The position numbers and the translations under genes are program-made. Positions 13,567 to 23,378 of a stretch of DNA of 64,000 bases are shown here, piece by piece (position 1 is the stretch's first letter; each line of letters begins with the position of its first letter). The notes under the pieces were generated by a model. The model had not been told where the DNA came from, searched no databases, and was given only the letters and a program-made list of their open reading frames with translations. The DNA lies in contig NC_088316.1 in NCBI RefSeq assembly GCF_910592395.1, positions 17,174,001-17,238,000 on the forward strand, given 5' to 3'. The DNA is from Lineus longissimus (Eukaryota > Nemertea > Pilidiophora > Heteronemertea > Lineidae).

Positions 13567-13680
13567 TCTAGGACCCAAGATATGGTTGTGCCACTCAGTG
13601 ATTTCAAAGGATCAAGCGGGACTCATCTATAGTAAAATGTCTTTACTGTAACAAATTTCAAGTCCATTTGGCTTTTTTGT

Positions 13681-15415
13681 CTAAGACTCCACAGAAACAC
13701 CTTGGAAAGAAGGCGTCTTCTTGTGTACCTGTTTGACTTCGATTTCTCGGAACTGGTACGTTGGTTCCTGACTTAACGTGCTTGCTTCTTTTGATCCTGA
13801 AAGAAAAATCTAACTATGAATAAGAGATGGGATTGCAATTTTTGAAAGCACCATAATAAAGTGCCCAGTGCACTCTCATATAAGCTCTTGCCAATGATTT
13901 ACATACCTGTTATTATTTGGACAACTTCAAAGGTTTGCCGCCCTTGTGTGATCTGTCCAACAACTTCTGGAGATTAACGGTGTCTTACCCCACAACTTGT
14001 ATCAGAGTCAGAGGAGTTGCTCTGGAAACGTGGGAAAATCTGGCAAATCTGTAAGCCTTTTACTTAGCATAAAAGCAACTTACTCTTTACAAATGATCTT
14101 TGCTGAGAAAGTGATGTGCTTTCTTGTGACAAGGTCTGAGGAGGTGGTGGAGGTTTCCTTTGACTTAGGTCACCAAGTGTAGGCTTAATGTTGAACCTCT
14201 CTGGATCCTCTAATCGTTCAATCTGACGATGTTCCACATGGTTGTTGATTATTGTTTGTGCCTGAAGTAAGGTAGAATTATCGTCAGTGTACAAAATAAC
14301 ATGGATGCCAACCCAACTTGAAAGGACAAATCACAATTAGGCTTATTTCAGTTCTAATGAGAAGTCTTCAGTTGTCTAGGTTTTTCTTGGCAAGAGATTG
14401 GGTTGGAAAAAGTCAGAATGGTGTGTTCTTGGACAATACGAAATAACACTAACAGTTCTGGTGAACAACTTATTTAGGAAAGTTTTTTCTCCGATTTGAC
14501 TTCGTCTTTTTATATTTCTATCTACCAGTATAAACATGACCGGAAGTAGTAATCGAAGGGTCCAGGAGAATATTTTCTTAGACGTTTTAGCCACACTGGT
14601 GTTTTGATTTTGTCTCAAAATACTCAACATGACTATGAGAACACTTACCTTTTGTTGGTTAAGAATGATATTTCGATCAGCTAATATCTCAGTGATGCTC
14701 AGGTTATTTTTGATGGCCTTAGATGCTGTTGATCTGGCATGCATCGGTAGCTTTGCTTGGTAGGCATGGTCAGTGAAGTCAACCTCATATTCCAGAGGTT
14801 TCTTTTTAACACTGAAAGCAGCAAAAAATCCATTATACTTTTGTTCTGGCAGGAATCTTATCGTTGTGTTGCTTAGTTGAAAAGTCTGTTAAATGATATC
14901 CAGTTTTGCATAGAGAAGACACAGTTCAAGGACTTTCAATATTGAACATCTCAAACAATCTATAAAAAAGAAAGTGTAAAACTTACGCTCTATTTGTTAG
15001 GATTTCATAAAGCTTTTCTATAAGAAGTTGAGCTGCTCCTTCCTTGCAGTGAATAGTTCCCTCAATGAATTCATCCGGGATATTGAGATCATGCTTTTTG
15101 ATGAACTGAAAACATAAAGAAAGTTCGGTTAAAAATTGTCAAGTGAATCGCTTATTTATTCAATTGTGGCCAGTGAATGTCAAGTAGAGCACTCTGCAGT
15201 GCATTAAATTACATAAAACTGAGCAAAGATAATTTTCTAGATATTAAAAAAAAATTCTGAGTCGGATGGATGCTTTAATACTCACCAATCGAAGTAAAGA
15301 CCAATTCCTAAGTTTTGAATCTAATGAGGTCCCATTGTTGTACATGTGCATCTGTATTTCTTCAGGGTAGTACCAAGAAAAAATTTCAGCAACAAGTGAT
15401 CCATTTGTGAAATTT
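13681..15415 (-). CDS. SPATA4: Spermatogenesis-associated protein 4, CH-domain protein; first coding exon not found
   Basis: Sperm/ciliary protein with an N-terminal calponin-homology-like domain of the SPEF1/SPATA4 type, which in that family binds microtubules. Exons in transcript order: 15415-15286, 15105-14987, 14811-14649, 14261-14084, 13796-13681 (stop TAG). Phases join without a break, giving about 235 residues. Diagnostic stretches include NFTNGSLVAEIFSWYYPEE, EFIEGTIHCKEGAAQLLIE, ARSTASKAIKNNLSITEI and RFNIKPTLGDL, all aligning in order with vertebrate SPATA4. The first visible exon enters in phase 2, so an upstream exon with the first CH helix must exist. I found no convincing candidate between 15416 and about 18000. 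A palindromic element lies in this gap. WDR17 is also SPATA4's neighbour in vertebrates, supporting the call. Confidence 0.88.
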
Positions 15416-15717
15416 CTGAAATAGAAACATATTGTCATTGAAGTCAGTTGAAGTTAAATCAAAACTAAGCCAAAATACCCTTGCTGATGATGATGCCGAT
15501 GGCTGACCAACCATGCACACGTGCCTCCCACCCCACGTCCAGCAGCAGCAGCCCATTTGAGCACACTGTACATCATGACATCCATGCATGGATTAATGTG
15601 TGCACAGGCCATGTGGATCAGGATACAGTCAACGACAGAGCAGGTTCATCGATCATCATCACTGACACTAGGTGACTGACACCACCGGCACCACTCGCAT
15701 GCACTGTGACTGCCACC

Positions 15718-16345
15718 GGTTTACTGTCGTTTCGCTACATTGCCAGTTCGCTACCAGTCGTTTCGCTACATGTGGCGGTCGTTTCGCTACATGGTAGGTC
15801 GTTTCGCTACATGGGTGGAGTCGTTTCGCTACATGATGGGTACGGTCGTTTCGGGGGAGCTGGCGGTACGTACCCATAAGTCTTTGCGGTAGTCTCGCGC
15901 GTACCGGATATAACCCATCAAGCTTTTCTCCTTCAGAGAAATACTGCGTTGCGCTCAAGTGCCTTATAAGGCTCGGCGGAAAGACTTATGGGTACGTACC
16001 GCCAGCTCCCCCGGTCTGTACATCTTGATTGTAGTATACTCGAGCATTTTTTCCCTAAATTCACAACAAATATTTAGCCCGGAGTTTAGCACAAACTTGA
16101 AAAAATAATGACTCCACCCATGTAGCGAAACGACCTACGATGTAGCGAAATTCCCTTCATCCATGTAGCGAAACGACTCCACCCATGTAGCGAAACGTCC
16201 TCCATGTAGCGAAACGACCGTACCCATCATGTAGGGAAACGACTCCACCCATGTAGCGAAACGACCTACCATGTAGCGAAACGGCCGCCACATGTAGCGA
16301 AACGACTGGTAGCGAACTGGCAATGTAGCGAAACAGCCTGATACC
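15718..16345. mobile_element. Foldback-type element: long inverted arms built from GTAGCGAAACGAC subrepeats
   Basis: The left arm (about 15720-15850) carries repeated GTCGTTTCGCTACAT units. The right arm (about 16110-16345) carries the reverse complement, ATGTAGCGAAACGAC, with the same spacers in mirrored order (GTACCCATCATG, TCCACCC, CTACC, CGCCAC), plus extra units. About 128 bp match with only a few mismatches. A nested inner inverted repeat (about 15850-15890 and 15976-16013) shares GGCGGTACGTACCCATAAGT. The possible 8-bp target duplication CTGCCACC lies at 15710-15717 and 16346-16353. Modular inverted arms without a coding centre resemble FB/TU foldback transposons; that assignment is inference. 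Confidence 0.75.
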
Positions 16346-16620
16346 CTGCCACCAGTCATCACAGATTAGCACTCGTCAAAAACATTAATTTTCTCCACTC
16401 CACCTTTTAGGATTCTTTATCTGCCACGTCAGATCTAAACTCTGTAACCATCTCAATATTTCACGCGACAAACCGGACATGATTTCGAGTATTTTGTGCC
16501 TTTATACACTGTTAAAAGCGAGTGATTTATCTCAATATTTTAGCAGAATTGTTGTTGACAACCACCTCGTCCCCAGGTGCTGTTTTCATTTCCTGTTTCG
16601 TTGTTACCCCGACTAATTAC

Positions 16621-16800
16621 CAATGAGCCGTGGAGGGCCTTTGGCTGTCTTCGGCGAAGGAGGCAAGTTCTTCGATTTGCCGCTAGGGTTCCGTCATCGG
16701 ATGTCAGCTTATCAGCCGCGTCGGAAGGAATGAAATCGCTATAGGGAATCAGCCAGGCTGATAGTTCGTCTTCAGAACAAAACAAGTCAAATTGCTTCAT
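16621..16800 (-). other. CpG-richer open frame, possible 5' exon of SPATA4 or of an unrecognised gene
   Basis: ATG at 16798-16800 opens 60 codons (starting MKQFDLFCSEDELSAWLIPY), ending at a donor-like TTG|GTAATT in phase 0. The DNA is locally richer in CpG than its surroundings, as first exons often are. The protein matches nothing I recognise. Its phase 0 does not fit the phase-2 entry of the first visible SPATA4 exon unless another exon intervenes. Low confidence. Confidence 0.25.
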
Positions 16801-18009
16801 GTATGATAATCTATATTATTTCATTCAAAATTATACGACAGGAAGACAGTAATCTTGCAAAGACAATAAGAAAATTATTGCTTTTTACCCTTAAAATACA
16901 CATAGATAACCTGAATTAGTATAAATTACATGAAATGCTATCTAAAGATAAAGAAATAGAATTTAAATCTACATAACTAAAATGATCGTCCAGAGGAATG
17001 ATTTTATTGTCCAAAATATCACTGTGTCACTCACTATACAAGAGGTTAAAACATGGCAAATTCAATAATGCATTTTATCCAAGCATAGGTCCAGGTCATA
17101 AGCTAAGCAATTCGTCGGGTGTGAGAAGGATAGGTAACACCTAAAGTAAAGACAAATGGTAAGTTAAGTAGGTCTTGCCTTGATAGGCCTAGTCCTGCAT
17201 TCTTGCAATCTCCCCTAAGTATTTGATCAGATATAGAATTTAAGAACTAGGCAGTTAATTAGGAATAACTTGCATGAGATGACGTGTTACAACAGATCCA
17301 CCTCAGGGACATATGTAAATATTCTCTAACATAACGTTACAATAAAACTTGGTCCCATTGGGTTTTAAAACTAACCAAAAGTAGACTTCGTGCTCATTGG
17401 TCCTAGAGTAAACTGAATTTGAAAACTTTTACAAGGGCTGCTGTAAAATCTGTGAAAATCAGCAAGAAGCCACAAAATAGTGAAAGACCAATAAAGTACA
17501 AATACATGTATATATGTAAAATATTGACTGTGCAATGCAAGACTAGGAGTCAACAGTACTATTATCTGACACAAGGGTGTCTCACTAAAAACCTTACAAG
17601 AAAGGATTGTCTTTCAAAATGTGACTTAAATTTCATAAAAAGCCTATCCTGAGACGTGAGCTTGAATTTCATCATTCCTGAAACAGAAAAGGGGCAATTA
17701 CATGAAAAATGTTTACAAATACAAATGAAATAACCTCTTAGTGTTTACATGACAAAAAGGACAGGGATTTTACATCATTTTAGCGCTTTTAAAGATATCA
17801 TTCAGGCTTTTCATCTTATCAACTAAGTAAGTTTGTTATCATATACTGACTAGATTACCTTCTGAATGTTGTGAACTGACTGACAAAGAACTTGCAAAAT
17901 ATACAGTGGTAAGCTTCGCTGAGGCTGGCTCACATTGTAGAGGTGACACGTATTCAATAAACAAATATATATACATAGCTTACAAGCAGCAGTTCTTTCA
18001 AATAATAAT
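16801..18009. other. AT-rich stretch without a supported gene
   Basis: Between the candidate SPATA4 5' exon and the GM2A poly(A) signal I see only short incidental frames and AT-rich sequence. No repeat structure, RNA gene or conserved domain is evident. Confidence 0.4.
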
Positions 18010-18015
18010 TTTATT
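18010..18015 (-). terminator. Poly(A) signal of GM2A-like gene
   Basis: Minus-strand AATAAA about 100 nt past the stop codon at 18113-18115. Confidence 0.6.
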
Positions 18016-18112
18016 GTCCCAGAGGTATCAAGAGCGGCGAACATATTTTCAAAATGATTGGAAACACTGAATTTCTGCTACTAACCTATGTCCTTTTTAT
18101 AATTTTTTCGAC

Positions 18113-19708
18113 TTAAGCAAGAGAGACCGTAGCATAGATACATCCAATCCCACCGAGGTTAGCTTGAACCTGGTAGTCACCACTTTCTAGGAATTTTGGG
18201 ATGTTCCCAGAAACATCGAATGTATAACTTGGAAGATAGTAGCTACCCTAAAAACGGAAAGAAGCAATGTTACATTTTCAACTTATAAGTTCAACAGGAT
18301 GACAGAACATGACCACACGTTTGAAAAATGTTATAAGAATACCAAAGAACCTATTACACCAGCCATTTAAAGCCTATTCAATCTATGGTCAACAAACTGA
18401 GGTCGCTGGTGAAGTTCATGTAAGGCCCAATGCTGTTTGTCCTACTTTGCCCTACCTAAGCGTTAAGATTATTGAATAAGATCTTGTGACACAACAGATG
18501 CAAAATTTTCCAACTATTTTTCACTTACACTTTTAAAGGGACAGTGGCATGGAATCCCATATTTTACCAGTGGATCTGGGCATGGAGTTTTTGGAAGCAT
18601 ATCACAGACGTCTTCATAAACACATGAGCCAACATTATCAATACAGGGAATCTCAATCCAAACTCCAAACACCTTCTTCTTCAGGGTAAGGGAAACCTGC
18701 GTAAGAGAGGAAAGTTCAATATAAAGAAGAGGAACCTGAGAGGAAAACTGCATAAGAATATTAAGCATTTGGTGCCATGCAGTGTCTATGTCAAGAAGAA
18801 AATTTTGCAAACATATTCTGAAGTGACGGTCTTGATGACATGTGTGCGAGCTGGGTGACTTCCATATTTTTTTGCTGTGAAATTGGCGGTGGAAAACTGA
18901 TCTATGGCCTGTCACCTCTGACCAAGGTCATAGGTTTGGACCCTAACCAACAGCTTAGCAGTCTCCTCCGGTGTCTCTGATTTCCTCCTAACATTATAGT
19001 CATACCAATATTGTTTACGACATACTGGAGGGGAGTGCTTATAATGTCCTTGTTGACACTCAGCACTCAACTCAAGAATTCAATATTTCAAACTCCAACA
19101 ATTTTACTTCCATTTCAAAATCATTTACCTTGATAGGTGACTTTGCATCTGATTTCAATGTCAGGCCAGCAGATACGGTGATCTTGCCAGGCAACTTGAC
19201 TGGGTCTGGACTGATGGTCAGGTTCTTCAGCTGAAGGGGGTCGGTGGCCGCACCACAGTTTCTCCAGGACAGCGCAACGACTCCTGGTTCAGAGGCTTTG
19301 GCAAACTGGAAAATATAAATCGCATGTCAGAAGAATTCAGAAAGGGATGTAACAAACTGACTTGATTACCCACCTTGATTATTGGCATCTGTGTTTCAAG
19401 TAAACAAATTGTAGGTCCCTTACGTATATATTGCGCTACCGGGTCCGGTAAGACAACATAAAAAGGCAATCACACAACACTAAGCGAATACTATGTTGCC
19501 ATCCAAAACGCAAAAATAGTACGAAAAGAAAATTCACCTTGTGTGGGACGAACTTCAGTGTTTGATATCGCTCTGGGATTCTTGGTTTGGAAAGAATGTG
19601 AAGAATGGTGTGAAGATCTTTCTCCTCGTCAGCTATGTCAAACTCGAATGCATAAGATAGCTGGAATGCGAAGATACACCACAAAATGAGAGTCGTCCAA
19701 GAAGCCAT
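18113..19708 (-). CDS. GM2A: Ganglioside GM2 activator-like protein, complete, 4 exons
   Basis: Secreted/lysosomal lipid-binding cofactor of the ML/GM2-AP fold that lifts glycolipids from membranes for hexosaminidase A in vertebrates. Exons: 19708-19538, 19305-19129, 18696-18529, 18247-18113, all phase 0, 216 residues. MASWTTLILWCIFAFQLSYA is a clear signal peptide; a GTG 12 nt upstream was not used. Diagnostic stretches are LSWRNCGAATDPLQLKNLTI, SPDPVKLPGKITVS, KKKVFGVWIEIPC, DNVGSCVYEDVCD and YGIPCHCPFKSGSYYLP. Eight cysteines sit in the mature part, as in human GM2A, which has four disulfides. An acidic insert of about 25 residues follows the signal peptide. Whether it acts on GM2 in this animal is unknown, because invertebrates carry related lipid-transfer members. 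Confidence 0.92.
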
Positions 19709-20260
19709 TTTGATGTTCACTCCACTACAAGCAGCTGATCACCACCTGATAAACTTCCGTGACCTGACTTTCCGTACTATTGATAAGCAAAAAGCAAACG
19801 CCATCTGACGGTAATACGATCACCTAACCGAAAATCTTAAGGACACTGTCTCGGGACACTTTTGGCTAATTGTGTCAGCCCTGTAGTACATGAACTTATC
19901 ACCCTCTTCAAAGACATCGGAGCGAAAGTGAAAAAACGAGGACATTTCTGTTTTCCAGTCCGCAACGGGCCTGTGTATAGGAAGGATAGAGGCCCAAGTC
20001 TTTTTGGCCTTTAATAGATCAAGCCTAGCAGACCGGCTCAGGCGGCTGTGCGACCGGGCTCTCTCAGGCCTAGGGCCCTAGGGGTGGGCAAACCGTCTTC
20101 GTGTTTGAGTTTTCTCTCCTGCACAGAGACCTTTAGGGTGTCCTTGCATGATCACTCGAAGACCTACAGTCCATCATGATGTCGTGAAGTATGTGGCGAA
20201 TAGGTATCATGGGTTCGAGATTTTATATAATATATATAGTCTATCCCTTTGCAGAAAGAG
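19709..20260. other. 5' flank of GM2A-like gene
   Basis: It holds the probable GM2A promoter. It also contains a TATATAATATATATA stretch near 20225-20240. No coding region is supported. Confidence 0.35.
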
Positions 20261-20261
20261 A

Positions 20262-20430
20262 CCAGTGGCTTTGCGGTTAGAGCAACGAGTTGAAATCGGG
20301 AGGTTGCAAGAACGACTGGATCACTCGTTTTTTCTCGATGTCCTTGAGCAACACACCTAGCCCTTCATTGATTTGTTCTTGAGGAAACAGAGGTTCCTTG
20401 TACACTGTACATGTATCTGGTGTCTATGCC
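20262..20430 (+). mobile_element. Degenerate tRNA-derived SINE
   Basis: The head reads AGTGGCTTTGCGGTTAGAGC (A-box-like), followed by ATCGGGAGGTTGCAAGAACGACTGG, in place of a B box, and CCTTGAGCAACAC, a common SINE body phrase. The B box is eroded, so this looks like an old copy. Confidence 0.5.
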
Positions 20431-20775
20431 AGGTCAACCAAAGACACCATCAATTGAGAAACATGACAAGCTTGCGATAGGCTGGCCTTTGGATGAAGGC
20501 CCTGGGCATGGTCACGGGCATGATGACGACAGTGTCCAATTGTATAGAATAGAATTACATGTAGACATGCCTGCTATTCCAAACACCACCAGTCCATGAT
20601 GCCAATTAACAATCATCTATCAGAAATTTTGACTCGGGGAATAGTTTTCTAAAATAAATAGACAATGCTTTTATTTACTTCATTCTTTACAGCTTTTTAC
20701 ACAATCTACATCGACTTGAAGACGGTGAAGGAAGTGTCAATGTTTTTATTAGAACGTTATGACAGAAGGAATATG

Positions 20776-20974
20776 AACTGTAAACCGCAAAAGTGTTAGT
20801 ATTTTGTGGATTTTGAGAATAAGCTCAATTTGTGAAACTATTTTTTAATTGGTGATACCTACAGAAAATGTTTTGTACCGGTAATTTGCCAAAATTGTGA
20901 AAATTTTATTTTTCCCAAAGAATTTTTAAAATTCACAAAATTACAGAGGTGCAAAATTTTGGCGGTTTACAGTT
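20776..20974. mobile_element. MITE with AACTGTAAACCGC terminal inverted repeats
   Basis: The left end reads AACTGTAAACCGCAAAAG. The right end, read on the other strand, is AACTGTAAACCGCCAAAA. The interior is AT-rich (T/A about 75%) with internal partial palindromes and no coding capacity. Length 199 bp. A related, more diverged element is at 41131-41270. Confidence 0.75.
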
Positions 20975-22002
20975 ATTACAGATAGCTAATATACTTCTAC
21001 TTTTTATAAAGTAAACTGTCACGACAGAGAAGGTGGAAACTTGCTGTATTGTAAAAGAATTCTTCATTACAAAACAACATAATCAACATTTTCAAACATA
21101 AATGTTACCGGTATACAATTGAGTTGGGCTCTGGGAATCAAGATTATTTGTGAAGCGGTTGCGAAAATGATGCGGTTTACCGAACCTGTAACATTTCAGC
21201 ATTAATCTATATGTTTCATAAGTGGGACATCAAAATTGCCTTTTTCCAGATCATGATAGTCATCATCATTTTGTATTATTTTTTAGAGATCGATACCAGA
21301 CAAAAACATATTGCATTTCTCACAACAGGCAATGCGGTATATGTCGTCAAAATGTTACCTTGTTTTCTGATCAATTTGAACCACTCTAATGTTGCCAATA
21401 TCCACCCCGAGAAAAGACTTCTGCCAATAAATAATGGATCTGGAAAGTGACAAATCTGGTGGAAGAAGAAACAGTCCTCAGATTGTGATCACATGGTATG
21501 AGGCAGAAACACCAATATGGACGGATATCCGATAAAAATATGGACACGAAACATTGTATATCAATAAATTTGGAAAAATACTTCATGGTTGTAAAGTGTA
21601 GGCTGATTTTAGCATAAAAACACATGTGCATTCTGAAGTAAACTGTACAATTATGCATGTGTGCATGTTAAGGCAAATTGAACTGAAATCAGTTATCAAA
21701 CCTGACATAATGGATTTGTGTGAAATGTCATAAATACCTAAACAATTTATTCACATACAGTTTTTTTACACTCAACAAATATTTCTGAAAATCTTCACAA
21801 TGAAGCACACACAGATGTAATCTCATATTATATATATATTCTACGCCTGGCTTCACAGACAATTCAGAATCCAAAGTTTCTGCATCGGGAAATCATCAAT
21901 TCTGAGTTCTGATAAGCCATGCAGACACTTCCCTGAACACTGACAGTATGGTCCCACAATTGCGCTTAGCATTTGAGATTGAATATGCACGGGATTGTCT
22001 GT

Positions 22003-22203
22003 AAACATCAATGTGTTTCAAAATCTCAACAATTTGTTAGGAAGGAGAAGGGGGCAAATGGCTTGTTAATGTTAGGATGTTTTTCAGGTAAAACATTGAT
22101 CAATTAGAGTTCCTGTAAACTAAGCTGCCTTTGGACTCGGGGAGGGGGAAGGGGGCAAACTAAATTCTAACATTCTCAGGATTGTGAAACACATTGATGT
22201 CTA
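22003..22203. mobile_element. Short inverted-repeat element with ACATCAATGTGTTTCA ends
   Basis: ACATCAATGTGTTTCAAAATC at 22005-22025 is mirrored by GATTGTGAAACACATTGATGT at 22180-22200 (one mismatch). The middle contains two purine-rich blocks (GAAGGAGAAGGGGGCAAA and GGGGGAAGGGGGCAAA). About 200 bp and non-coding; MITE-like, with no clear target duplication. Confidence 0.5.
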
Positions 22204-23378
22204 TAGATGATCTCTTACCAGAAGTTAAGTTACCTTGTGTTAATAATATACTACTACTGATTTAAAGGCCTGCATGATGAGAGAGGAGACATGCCAACAC
22301 TTCTCAGCAGTCGAAGAGTGACAATACATCGAACAGTACTACCTACACAGAAAGCAATCTAAAGGTTAGGGTGTAAGAGCTGGGTCAAATCCCATTGTGT
22401 CAAAAATATTTCAGGGTATGCTTGGCTGTTTAGCTATCGCTATCAGGCAAGATGCATCCTATCATCGGTGGGCATTGTTCCTTTCATTGCAGTTGAACAA
22501 ACATATAAGGTGTGCATGGATTCGGCATGGTTTTGATAAACTAAGAGCAAGATGGTTCACCAACAGGGTGTATCATTGAATTCTTGTGCTACTTTTGCAT
22601 GCATGACTTTGACAAGATGACTTGCTGCTGCAATGCCATGGTAATTTGCCCTTAAAAGTGGGCGATGTTAAATTACTTAACTGTAAAATCCATCAGGAGA
22701 CATCACAGATTTCTAGCTGATATTTTAAGGATATATTCCTTTACAGCACAGGTGCTGCTACAGAGGAAGTGTGACAGCTCCTCACTGAGTTTACAGTAAC
22801 TTCACTGAATCTTAATACCAGAGTTTTGACAAGACAGAGTAACCTTAATGTCTTTTGATTAATGCTTTTGATACACTGTTACAGGTACAATCCAAGTACC
22901 ATCCAGTGAGGGTGCAAATACTAACAGTATATGAAAAGAAAATCACAGTCAAAATGCAAATAAATCTGGGCCCATTATGTTGCTCAGTCAATGTTAGAAG
23001 TTACATGGTCCTAACACTACTTTTGGGTATGAAATGACTGAAGAAGATGACTCTCAGTTGAAGTGACGCTTGCATTTGTTTCTATTGCAGACTGAGCAAC
23101 TGGGCCCTGCAGGTTATCACAGGTTTTTTCCAGTAAGCCTTAGAGTGGCACCCATGGGGCCCATGAATCAAAGAATCAAGAGTGTAGCCTCACATATCAC
23201 AGTCACATTTTAACACATCGCACATCGACTATGCATTTCTAAAATAAATATCACCAGGAAGCTCAGGGGGGAGGTGGGGGGGGGGGGGGGTGGCCAAAAT
23301 GGCCCAAGTAACATGAGGTACTCCACACTCGCAGCTGGCAAGAAAAGCTTAATTTGTTCCCTAAGATAAACACAACAC
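22204..23378. other. Probable 3' UTR/intergenic sequence downstream of the ATP10 flippase
   Basis: No gene is visible. A G-run of 15 bases occurs at about 23276-23290. No minus-strand AATAAA is evident close to the ATP10 stop codon; the nearest candidate is at about 21751-21746, which would imply a 3' UTR of about 1.6 kb. Confidence 0.35.

Noticed and set aside
16135-16372. Overlapping minus-strand frames rich in RYM/ATW peptides
   Set aside because: Pure translation of the GTAGCGAAACGAC subrepeats of the foldback element.
17865-17930. Possible missing SPATA4 first exon ending FRR with a GTAATC donor
   Set aside because: Lacks the tryptophan-containing first CH helix and sits just beyond the GM2A 3' end, so the match is chance.
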